From assembly GCA_033807775.1 (NCBI GenBank), contig CM066321.1:235530350-235594349 (forward strand): a stretch of 64,000 nt of DNA, given 5' to 3'. Positions 11,050 through 20,421 of the stretch are shown one piece after another. The notes beneath the pieces are model-generated. The model was not told the DNA's origin, searched no databases, and saw only the letters and a list, made by a program, of their open reading frames with translations. Position 1 is the first letter of the stretch. Each line of letters starts with the position of its first letter. Source of the stretch: Saussurea involucrata (Eukaryota; Streptophyta; Magnoliopsida; Asterales; Asteraceae). Both the position numbers and the translations under genes were made by a program.

Positions 11050-12117
11050 AGTTGAATCCCCTGTAAGTAAGAATTGATCCTCTTGTGAATATGTATATAT
11101 ACTTTAACTCTTATGTATGTAAATTCCATATCACCAAAAGTTCTGTACCTAAAAGAGCTTCTGTGGAATTGCTCAGAACCTCTGACAATCTCCACAGAAC
11201 CTCTGGTGAGTTTGACCTATGTTCTATGCATTACTTATCTAATCTGATCCAAGCATAGGTCAAGGGGGAGCAGAAGGAGACCTTGAATTAATCTACAGAG
11301 GTTGTTAATTCAAGGGGGAGTCAAAGAAGAGTGGTGATCAGCCAAATCCACAGAAGTCAGGTAGTTAGCCGTGCAAAGGAGAATCAAAGGGAGAATGTCT
11401 CGCACAAAACCTTTTTCCAAAACAGTTTTCTGGGACACCAATTTTCAAATATGTCCAAAAAAACAGTGTTTAAAACAATGAAAACTTTGGATGATCAAAA
11501 AGTTTTATGAATCTTTAGTTATTAGAAATTTCAACTCATAGAGCTTATGCTGGCTCTGACGGAGCCTCAAAGCCTCCGTGAATGCAATTTTGCACTAAAG
11601 GTCTATTGATCCTCTCCAATGTATTTTCAAACGTTTTTGGTAAAGGTGCAAGCTCAGAGGAGATAAAAGACAGGTTTCAGACCACAGAGCTCATTCCACC
11701 ACAGAGCTTCTGTCGATTCTGATACTTAGCTTTATATGGAAATTCTGTAACATGCGGGTTATTTCTGAGGGTGACAGACATCTGGATGTCGAAACACCCA
11801 CGCGCCAAGCATTAATGGGCCGCGCACGACGTCTAATCGTGTTCTGACACTTCTGACGTGGCAAGTTTTCATTGGACGTGCATGGCACACGTTCTTCTGA
11901 AACGTGAGGCCAACTGTTGAACTTAAGTGCGGACCCCAAACCAAAATTGAATTCACTTTTTACCTACGGAATTCGATCTGTTTCTACCCCACTATATAAC
12001 CCCGTTTACCCCATTTCCCGTTCCTGTTACGAATTTACTGATATATTCCTCTCCGGCAAACCTTGCAAAAAACCTGCAACTTCTCCATTTCTACTCAGTC
12101 CTTTAAAGAAACCTGCA
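11050..12117 (+). other. Spacer between pol and post-pol ORF in element A
   Basis: Non-coding. It holds two polypurine-tract-like CAAGGGGGAG copies (11261-11270 and 11311-11320), a block conserved with E (around 11400-11460, containing AACAGTTTTCT and AAATATGTCC), and the promoter-like cluster listed separately. No ORF here is conserved with E. Confidence 0.7.
11816..11999 (+). promoter_or_regulatory. Putative internal promoter for A post-pol ORF
   Basis: In order: TGGGCC (11816), GACGTC (11828), TGACGTGG (11854), an inverted CCAAT box ATTGG (11871) and TATATAA (11993), with the ORF's ATG 119 bp further at 12118. E carries the same order and near-identical sequence around the first two motifs (58361-58547). 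These are known plant promoter motif types (site II, ACGT-core, CCAAT, TATA). Function as a promoter is inferred. Confidence 0.5.
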
Positions 12118-15100
12118 ATGGCTTCCACTTCCACATCTCAGGCAAACTCCCCAGTCCATTCAGAGCACTTACAGATCCCAAACTTGGTCGGGAACATAGA
12201 ACAAGACAACTCCGGTGAATCAGTAGCTTTTACTCCGACAACCCACCTGCAAAACTTTCTAGAACACGAGCACTTGGAACGAAGCCTTCCCTTAAAACCC
12301 AATAACCATTACCTAGTTCCCTCCAGAACAGCCTTTGGTGAGGAACATGCCATTTTACTCAATATCCTGGAAAATCATTATCTTTTCCCTCTGCTAACCA
12401 AGAACGTTAAAAGAATCCCTGCCAGATACCTTTAACAATTTTGGCAGAGCTGCCATTTTGACTCAGAGACTAGGCAAATCAAGGGATACATATCCAAACC
12501 CGACCAATCAGAATATCTTGAAATAAAGTTTAACAGAACTATGTTTTCTCTTGAGTTTGGCCTACCAACCAGGGGACTTCTAGGGATAAAGAAGTATGCA
12601 GAGGAACCATCAGATGAAGACCTCTGCAGATTCGTAAAATTGTTGGGCTACAACAGCCAATTAAAGAAGATGAATGATTTCAGGAGGAACAGATTTCCCC
12701 CTCTGTGGAATACACTCTTCTCCATTCTCAACAGATGCATAACTGGCAAAGTAGGCAGCCCTGACCAAACATCCCACCAGATCATGGCTATAATGTTTGG
12801 GGTATACTATGAGTTGCCCTTGGATTACGGCACCCTTATGTTAAAGGAAATAGTCAACACAATAGATCACAAAATATCCTCACAGAGGGCAAAGGGACCC
12901 TCAAGCCAAGATCTTCCCCCACTACAATATCACAGGATCCTTGGGGTACTTCTAGAACCCCTGCTTCAAATCGAAAACTAGCCAATGGAGGGACCAGCTG
13001 TTAAAACCTACCCTTTGGCAAGAAACACACCAACAGAGCATGTGAACGGATACACCTTCTGCAGACCTCTATCATCTACTCTTCTCACATATGCAAGTGA
13101 TGAGGGACTTAGACTAGCGTACATACGCGACCACATGACTCCAAAACCTAGTCCTGTGACACCCCCGCGTCTAGGAGCCCCCTTAGGAACTTAGATAGTG
13201 GAGCGGATGAACGATGAAGAGTGGGCAGAGGCATTTGCAAAACACCACCAAGTACAGGAACGATTCCTTCTTCAGAGAAGCCAATTAGAGACTTCTGCTT
13301 CTAAGAGGAAACCCTCTGCCACACCCCCAAGAAGAAGAAGGCCAGCAAGGTAAAGAAATCTGCAGAGGGCACCTCCACCAGTGCTGCACAAACCCAACTA
13401 TCTCCATCACATGCAACAGTGGTCGAATCCTCTTCACCTTCCCCTCCGAAAGAAAAGAAAAAGAAGATAAAATCAAAATCTTCTGAGGAGGGTGCCCCCA
13501 AACCTAAACGCAAAAAGGGAAAGAAGAAATCCAAAAAACCCCACACTCCTCTGCAAACCATCGCAGAGGGAGTTGAAATGGAAGAAGAAGCCCCTGCACA
13601 ACCTCTGCAATACCCCACTCCCATACAATATGCAGAGCAAACAGACCTGACATTGCCGAATCCCTAGATACCTCGGGGTGGAACTGAGAAGCCCTCTCAA
13701 ATTGGTCAACTGAAAACCCCGACTTCATAGTCGCAGACGTTGACTCTGACTTTGAAGAAGATGAAAGAACCCCTGAGGGCATACAGGCAAATACTCCAAA
13801 AGTACTTCAGAACCCCTTCCTTCATTCCTCACATCCTGGATATGATCTACTAAGGAAAAGCCCAGAGGTTATGGTAGAAACCGAAGGAAATCGGGCAGAG
13901 GTCGGGGCTGTGGAATCTGAAAGTTAGATAGTGTTAGGGTGCAGAACAGAAGAAGAAGCAAGAAAAGATGCCGAAGATAGTAGAGGCACACAACCCCAAC
14001 CATCTCCCAGTGCAACCCATATTTCTAACACCGCCAGTCTAGTGGCAGAAGGTGTTATTGAAAAAGAGCAGCACAACTCGACCCCAACCCAAACTAACCT
14101 GGCAGAGGCAACTCTTTTTGCCTACGTACCACCATTATCTAGGGAAACCATTCTAAGGGAGTCCTCTCCAAAGGACTTACCTTTAGTTCGTGATCAGTCG
14201 CCCCAGATCATAACAGAAATCCCAACAGAGGAATTCGTTTCCTCTGCCACGCACATACTAATAGGTCCCAACAGCTCTTCAGAGGAGCTTAGAGAACACA
14301 ACAACGAAAGGACTCTAGACAAGTCCCCGAGTCAACTTAAAGATACTCTTGTACCCACCTCTGAAATGGATCAGGACACTGTGCTAACCAGAACTTCTTT
14401 AGAGCATGAGGCCTCAAAAACCTCTGCTCAAGGATCAGAAGGAAATCCTTCCACCCTCAACATACAAACAGGGGTGACAGATGGTGTCCCACGAACAGGG
14501 ACTCACTCTAGGGATGAATGTGTTCCCCCAGAGGTTACACCTAGTCCACATGTCTCAAGGGATGAGTTCCAAACCCTTGTCACCTATGTGGACAATACAT
14601 TGAAAGGGTTGAAAAGCTCTTTTGATTCTTTTGCAGATACAACAACCAGGGCTCTAAATGATATGAACACCAAAATGGACAACTTGTACACAGAGGTGAA
14701 AAATGCCTTAGCCCAAATGAATACAACAGCAACAACCTCTGCTACCACAACCGCCTCTGCATTCGAGAAGGCCACAACCTCTGCCTTCCAAAGCTCTGTC
14801 AAATATCTACTTGAAAAGCTGAAGAAAGAGCAATCCCCAACCTCTACGGGCCTTACACCAGAAGATCTGAAGAAGGCCCTCGAGCATGTCCAGGAACAAA
14901 CAACAAGAGAAACTCTGGCCATGAAGCCCTCCGACTACATGACCAGAGCACAGATCACAGAACTTGGACAAGGGATACTCGACCAATTCATAGAGTTCAT
15001 TAGAGCATTCATTGTTGCCAACGCCAACTATGTCAAAGATTTCCGAGCAAGCGTGGGCAAAATGCGCTTCAACACAGAGGCAGAGGTCCATAACCTTCTA

Positions 15101-16159
15101 GGCATCTGCGATGACTTGTGCGCTAAAATGATAGCCGCAGGTGCCTCACCACCCAAAATGATAGCCGCAGGGTCAGGATGACTCTGATGATGATTCTGAT
15201 GGATCATTAGGTCATCCTGAGGGGGAGAAAAGAAGGGAAGAAGCTGCAAACAGAGGTCTACCAGCCCCACCAATATCAGTAGAACCAATAAACCAAGCAC
15301 CTCCATCTGAAACCTAAGGAGGAACCCAACAGAAGACCACAGAGGCAACACCTACCTCTGTGGAAACAACCTCTATAACAATAGAAGATCTTCCATCACC
15401 AACTCCCAAACAAACTGAACAGTTTCAAATCCTTACCTCATCAGAAGAAGACCAACCACACAAACCAACAGAAGACAAACCACCTTCCCCAACACCAAAA
15501 ACACCAGAAGAACCCAAGTTACCATCCCCCACACCAGAAGCTGAAAAGCCAAAATCCCCATCTCCCAAAACAAAACCAACAGAACAACCCAAAACCAGAA
15601 CCAAGACTTTAGCTCACAAAAGAAAGTATTTGAGCAAGTCTACAGAAGCCTCACCAACCAAACCCCCATCACCAATCAAGACCTCAGAAACACAAGTGCC
15701 AAAACCAACAGAGGCAACCTCACCAAAAAGAACAGAAGCTCCCACATCCAAGCCCTCGGAAACTTTAAAGTTAAAACCTACAGAGGCAACCCAATCTCAA
15801 CGAGCTGAACAGCCCAAGGGAAGTGACAAAGGGAAGGGAATAATGACAGAGGAACCAAAGAAGAAAAAGCCTAAGCATCAACCCACAGAGAAGCTGATGA
15901 AAAGTGCTTTCGACACATTTGTCACCCCCAAACCTGAAGAAGAAGACTGGGCCTTCAACATTCAACCCCTGTCAACCAACCCTACCATTGACCCAAAGAC
16001 AAAACCCACAGAAGATAGAGTGGCCCAAGTAATCAAGAATCTTGATGCTCTGCGAAAACCCATGCCTCCACCTCCTGTTCAACAAAGAAAAATGGAAGAG
16101 ATGGTGCATAAATACTTATACAGTAGAGCAGTCAACGATCCTCTGCCACCGTCTATCCT
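12118..16159 (+). pseudogene. Post-pol ORF of element A, first part (interrupted by element C)
   Basis: An extra ORF after pol, start ATG 12118 (MASTSTSQ). N-terminal block: QFWQSCHFD near 12436 and the signature RCITGKVGSPDQ at 12733-12768, preceded by PPLWNTLFSILN. A basic NLS-like cluster follows (about 13440-13540), then a Ser/Thr-rich acidic linker, a predicted coiled coil (about 14560-14830), DYMTRAQITELGQ near 14935, then a Pro/Thr/Glu/Lys-rich region to 16159. Stops occur at 12433, 12979 and 13192, with frameshifts near 13340, 13670-13930 and 15180-15360. Insertion of C splits the frame; it resumes at 37171. No transmembrane segment is visible, so an envelope role is not supported. 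Function unknown; closest relative here is E's 58642-63578. Confidence 0.8.
16155..16159. repeat. Target-site duplication of element C, left copy (ATCCT)
   Basis: ATCCT precedes C's TGTTGATCC start and recurs at 37171-37175 after its 3' LTR, where A's ORF continues. Confidence 0.95.
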
Positions 16160-16824
16160 TGTTGATCCAAACCCTCAGTGATTTGATAATGACCCTCTCT
16201 TATATACTTAGTGAAAATTGTAAGTAAACAATATGTATCAGAGTTTCACTATCGCTGATAAGTACTAAGATCTTACAGTACCGCTGATAGGAACTCTCGC
16301 TCTTTAGATTAAATATTCAGCGAACATTGTTCACCATAAAACTCTGAGTCTGTTCAGTACTTATGGTTATCGCTGATAAGTTAGTTGTTTACTTATGATT
16401 CCTAAAGACAAGTTTCACGTTAACATAGGTTCTACGCTGAAGTCGAAGATCAAGCTCAAGAACCAGCGACAAGTCTCCTAATGAACTGATGCGGATCAGC
16501 GAAGACTCAGATTTGTCCACTCAACGTGAAGTATCAAGTACAAGACTTCAGCTATCGCTGAACTCTATCATTCGCTGATATAGAATGATAAATCGCTGAA
16601 TCAACGAAAAGCTGATCATGAAGTCCTCCGTATTAAGTACTTTTGTCTTAACCACCCTTGCACGTCTCCGTACGATATGTCAGAAAAAGAACCTCCTTAT
16701 TGTCTGAATTCGTACAACCACTCTGATACTACACTGTTCAACATGCGGCTACTAAGGTTGTCAAAAAAGGTCAATGACATGCAACCAATCAGCTGCTGCC
16801 ACGTGTAAAGTGTAAACTGCAATG
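16160..16824 (+). repeat. 5' LTR of element C, first part (665 bp)
   Basis: Starts TGTTGATCCAAACCC, matching 36201 onward. It ends at ACTGCAATG where D is inserted, and continues at 24810. It carries CCAATCAG and CCACGTGT near 16786-16806 and nine CGCTGA/TCAGCG words. Confidence 0.95.
16820..16824. repeat. Target-site duplication of element D, left copy (CAATG)
   Basis: CAATG lies before TGACACGAGG and again at 24805-24809. The uninterrupted site ACTGCAATGCATTTAATG survives in C's 3' LTR near 36868. Confidence 0.95.
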
Positions 16825-17113
16825 TGACACGAGGTTTTGACACCTCGTGGATCTTACCGCAAGTGTACGGGTCGAAGTCAAGTAATAGTACTTGGAAAGT
16901 ACGAGTATCGAATCACGGGGAACTAGGAACTAAGTATCACAATTACTATAGGCTCTATTAACTGGACTGTCGAAATTGGAAGATAGGTTTTAAACTAACT
17001 AATTGCAGCAAATAAAATAAACCAAACACAAGACAACTAGTAAGCAGCTTTGGAATTCAGATGGAGAAAACAGTTGAGGGTTGGATATCCTTAGGTTTTC
17101 ACATATGAACTTC
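16825..17113 (-). repeat. D LTR terminal fragment, inverted (289 bp)
   Basis: Reverse complement of the 3' end of the D LTR, starting TGACACGAGGTTTTG. It forms an inverted repeat with 17114-17340: about 227 bp of near-perfect arms separated by about 60 bp, so a transcript here would fold into a long hairpin. Confidence 0.9.
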
Positions 17114-17340
17114 AAAGCTGCTTACTAGTTGTCTTGTGTTTGGTTTATTTTATTTGCTGCAATTAATTAGTTTAAAACCTATCTTCCAATTTTGACAGTC
17201 CAGTTAATAGAGCCTATAGTAATTGTGATACTTAGTTCCTAGTTCCCCGTGATTCGATACTCGTACTTTCCAAGTACTATTACTTGACTTCGACCCGTAC
17301 ACTTGCGGTAAGATCCACGAGGTGTCAAAACCTCGTGTCA
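17114..17340 (+). repeat. D 5' LTR, truncated sense fragment (227 bp)
   Basis: Only the last 227 bp of the plus-strand 5' LTR (AAAGCTGCTTAC to CCTCGTGTCA) directly before the PBS. The U3 and most of R are missing, so this side has no intact LTR promoter. Confidence 0.9.
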
Positions 17341-17346
17341 AGTTTT

Positions 17347-17364
17347 TGGCGCCGTTGCCGGGGA
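17347..17364 (+). other. Primer-binding site of element D
   Basis: TGGCGCCGTTGCCGGGGA six bases after the LTR end. This is the PBS type typical of Athila/Tat gypsy elements (commonly attributed to tRNA-Asp priming). A T/C-rich run ending in CAG (17465-17488) follows in the leader. Confidence 0.85.
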
Positions 17365-17502
17365 ATTAGTTGTAATTAATAGCACTACCATCTATAAGAG
17401 CTGTTAGATTGGACATTTTTTTATTTCGTTATTTCACTCCATCACTTTCAGTTTTTGGATTACTGACTTTGTTTTTCTTTCTTTTCAGGTACCACTTGGT
17501 TT

Positions 17503-19734
17503 ATGCCAAGAACAACACGAGGGAAAGAAATTGAAGAACTTGACCCAGAAATAGAGAGAACTGCTCGTCGCCTACGTAAGGAATCGAAAGCTAGAAAACA
17601 ATTGAATATGGGTGACGAGAGACCGCTTCGCAACAATCCACCGCCACCTCCTGAAAGAGTCCCTATGCGGTCGTTTGCCGACCCAAATGTGGCAGCAGCC
17701 CGCATAGGTATTCAACCACCTACCACTGCGGCTAACTACTTTGAGATAAAGCCGAGTACCATCGTAATGGTACAACAGAATCAGTTCGGGGGAGCACCAA
17801 CTGAAGACCCCCACGCGCACCTACGAGCTTTCGAACGGATATGCAACACGTTTAAGATCAACGGAATGGAGGAGAACCCAATCAAGCTAAGGCTCTTCAG
17901 CTTTTCATTAAAGGGTAGAGCTGAAATCTGGATAGAGGGTCTACCGTCAGATCTTATCACAACTTGGGCAAACTTGAAAGCAGCTTTCCTTCAAAAGTTT
18001 TTCCCACCGGGAAGAACTGCTCAACTAATGGCCGACATTACGCACTTCGCGCAATGGGATCAAGAGACGTTATATGAAGCTTGGGAGCGCTATAAGGAGA
18101 TGCTGAAGAAGTGCCCGCATCACGGATTGCATGGCTGGGTGATAATCCAAACGTTCTTTGGAGGCCTTCACCCACAATTCAAGAATGATATTACGGCTGC
18201 AGCGGGGGGAGCTCTTATGAACAAGACCTATGAAGAAGCAGTCGAGTTAATCGAGAATCTAGCCGAGCATAGCTACTCCACACCACGATCGTCCGTTGCA
18301 CGAGTAGCGAGTGTTCGGGAATCAGACGAACTCAAAGAGATAAAAACCCAACTAGCAGCGATTACGAGCCATTTGCAAGCCGGCCACCTTCAAGAACCTG
18401 ATCAAGTCCATTTTGTGTCAAACCGGAGCCAACCGAGAAACGATCCTTTCTCTAACACTTATAACGAGGGGTGGAAAAGACATCCCAATCTTTCATGGAA
18501 TCAGCCCGGTCAACCACAATCAGGTAATTTTTCTAACTCTTCTAATTTTGCTCAAACTAATAATGTGTACCGTCCTCCAGGTTTTCAGCAAAGGAGCGAA
18601 GGACCATCCGGAGAAAAGAAACCGGGGCTGGAAGAGATGATTATGAAGTTCATGTCGAAAATGGACAGCACGGTCGGAGAGCTAGCGAGCACGGTGAATA
18701 CGGTAAAAGCTGCAACTGAGCAGAACACCGCCTCCATTAAAATCCTCGAGAGGCAAGTGGGGCAAATCTCTGAAGCCCTACAAAACCAACCTCCCGGTAC
18801 TTTCCCAAGTCAACCCGAAAAGAGGAACCAAGAACACTGCAATGCCATCTACCTGAGAAATGGCAAAGAATTGAATGGGAAGCCAGCAAGGGAAGTCGAG
18901 CCTGAGGAAAAAGAGGTTGAGAAGGTGAAGGAAGTTGAAGCTGAAGAAAGCGAGGAAAGTGAACCGAAGAAGAAAGAAGTGACACCACCGGTCAAGCATG
19001 CAGCACCAAGAGTACCTTACCCGAGCAGGCTGGAAGCAAATAAGGATGAGGTCAATTTTTCAAAATTTATAAATGTGTTTAAAAAGCTAACGATCAATAT
19101 TCCTTTTGCAGATGCTCTCACCCAAATGCCCTCTTACATGAAATTCATGAAAGAGATCCTTTCCAAAAAGAGGGCAATTGATCACCAATCCACCGTTGCA
19201 CTCACTGAAGAGTGTAGCGCAATTTTCCAGAATAAGCTTCCCCAGAAGCTCAATGATCCAGGGAGTTTTTCTATCCCTATCCAAATCGGGAAGTTTTCAT
19301 TTAATAAAGTTTTGAGTGATTTAGGGGCTAGTATTAATTTGATGCCCCTCTCTATTTTCAGGAAACTTGGATTGGGCGAGGTTAGTCCAACGTTCATCAC
19401 GCTCAAGCTAGCAGACAGATCGATAAGGTATCCATACGGGGTGATCGAAGACGTGCTGATTAAGGTTGGTAAATTCTACTTCCCGGTAGACTTCGTGGTG
19501 ATAGATATAGATGAGGATGAGGAGGTTCCGATGATCTTGGGACGATCATTCCTAGCCACCGGGAGAGTTTTAATTGACATGGAAGAGGGTGAGATCACAT
19601 TCCGAGTTGGCGGTGAGAACGTGAGATTCAAGTTGCTAGAGAGAAGAAGTAGTGAAAGAGAGGAAGGAGTAGAGAAGTCCGCGAAGAACCGTAAGGGTGG
19701 ACGGTACAATCCCACGGATACTGAGCCGAGTTGA
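17503..19734 (+). CDS. gag-pro: gag-protease polyprotein of Athila-like element D (743 aa, intact)
   Basis: Structural capsid precursor fused to a retropepsin-type aspartic protease. ATG 17503 (MPRTTRGKEIEE) is the first in frame after the PBS. The retrotransposon-gag core lies at about residues 100-260, with LKGRAEIWIEGLP and LQKFFPPGRTAQL. A Q/N/P-rich linker follows, then a Glu/Lys-rich stretch (about 465-495). The protease is near residues 580-715: IGKFSFNKVLSDLGASINLMPLS has DLGAS where active enzymes carry D[TS]GA, and IDEDEEVPMILGRSFL gives the second conserved strand. No CCHC knuckle and no RT follow. It is the longest unbroken frame in the window apart from repeats, so D is young or gag is under constraint; it would need pol in trans. 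Confidence 0.9.
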   Translation: MPRTTRGKEIEELDPEIERTARRLRKESKARKQLNMGDERPLRNNPPPPPERVPMRSFADPNVAAARIGIQPPTTAANYFEIKPSTIVMVQQNQFGGAPTEDPHAHLRAFERICNTFKINGMEENPIKLRLFSFSLKGRAEIWIEGLPSDLITTWANLKAAFLQKFFPPGRTAQLMADITHFAQWDQETLYEAWERYKEMLKKCPHHGLHGWVIIQTFFGGLHPQFKNDITAAAGGALMNKTYEEAVELIENLAEHSYSTPRSSVARVASVRESDELKEIKTQLAAITSHLQAGHLQEPDQVHFVSNRSQPRNDPFSNTYNEGWKRHPNLSWNQPGQPQSGNFSNSSNFAQTNNVYRPPGFQQRSEGPSGEKKPGLEEMIMKFMSKMDSTVGELASTVNTVKAATEQNTASIKILERQVGQISEALQNQPPGTFPSQPEKRNQEHCNAIYLRNGKELNGKPAREVEPEEKEVEKVKEVEAEESEESEPKKKEVTPPVKHAAPRVPYPSRLEANKDEVNFSKFINVFKKLTINIPFADALTQMPSYMKFMKEILSKKRAIDHQSTVALTEECSAIFQNKLPQKLNDPGSFSIPIQIGKFSFNKVLSDLGASINLMPLSIFRKLGLGEVSPTFITLKLADRSIRYPYGVIEDVLIKVGKFYFPVDFVVIDIDEDEEVPMILGRSFLATGRVLIDMEEGEITFRVGGENVRFKLLERRSSEREEGVEKSAKNRKGGRYNPTDTEPS

Positions 19735-19770
19735 AACCACATAGTCGTACCACGACTTTAAATACGGCGC

Positions 19771-19788
19771 TGGGTGGGAGGCAACCCA
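19771..19788 (+). other. Small stem-loop after D gag (TGGGT/ACCCA)
   Basis: TGGGTGGGAGGCAACCCA forms a 5-bp stem with an 8-nt loop, within GCGCTGGGTGGGAGGCAACC. I recall closely similar sequence in other plant gypsy elements after gag, suggesting a conserved RNA element; role unknown. Confidence 0.45.
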
Positions 19789-20277
19789 CCAAGGTTTGTT
19801 TCCTCTTAGTATTCTTTTATCTTGTGTGTGCTTTTAATTCCGGAAAAACCATAAAAATCGAAAAAATCGAAAAAGGTCGAAAATATTTTTGAAGCAGGGA
19901 CATACGCGACTTGTCATGCGGTTTGCATACCGCGCAGCAAGCCGCGGGACCCTCTGTTGGTTTTCTGAAACAGTAGGTTACGCGGTTTGCCAAGCGACTT
20001 GCAAGTCCCGGGCTAAACCGCGTGAGTCCCAGTTGCTTCGTTTTGTTTTTTTCGTGCAGTTTTTATTCCATTCTTGCTTGGTGTGTTTCTTTTCCAGCAT
20101 TTTTCCCTTGTGCTTTGCTTTTCTTTGTTTTGTTTTGCATGTTCTCCCTATCGCCTCCGATTGATGCTCAACTTTCAAGAATCCTCTTTCGTCCGGGGCA
20201 AAACAGGTACGTTCTAAACCTTGCTTATTAATGAGTGTTGTATGATGATCAAATTTTGAGTAGTTAACGAGAGGCAA

Positions 20278-20421
20278 CAAACCTAAGTTTCACTTAGGTT
20301 TGGGATGCCCTATCTTTTTCACATCTTTACACACTCACCTTTTGACCCTGTGCAAACCTCGGTTTTACCGAGGTTTGGGGTTGGCTTTTTACTGGCAAAC
20401 CCAGGCCGCGGCCTAGGTTTG
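20278..20421 (+). repeat. Three consecutive hairpins in D with shared outer and variable inner stem
   Basis: Hairpin 1, 20278-20302 (10-bp stem, 5-nt loop); hairpin 2, 20353-20377 (11-bp stem, 3-nt loop); hairpin 3, 20396-20421 (12-bp stem with one mismatch). All open with CAAACC and close with GGTTTG. The inner stems differ but stay paired (CTAAG/CTTAG; CTCGGT/ACCGAG; AGGCC/GGCCT). Confidence 0.7.

Noticed and set aside
14584..14922. 112-codon minus-strand frame opposite A's coiled-coil region
   Set aside because: Apparent hydrophobicity comes from reading Thr/Ser/Ala codons antisense; no conserved counterpart.
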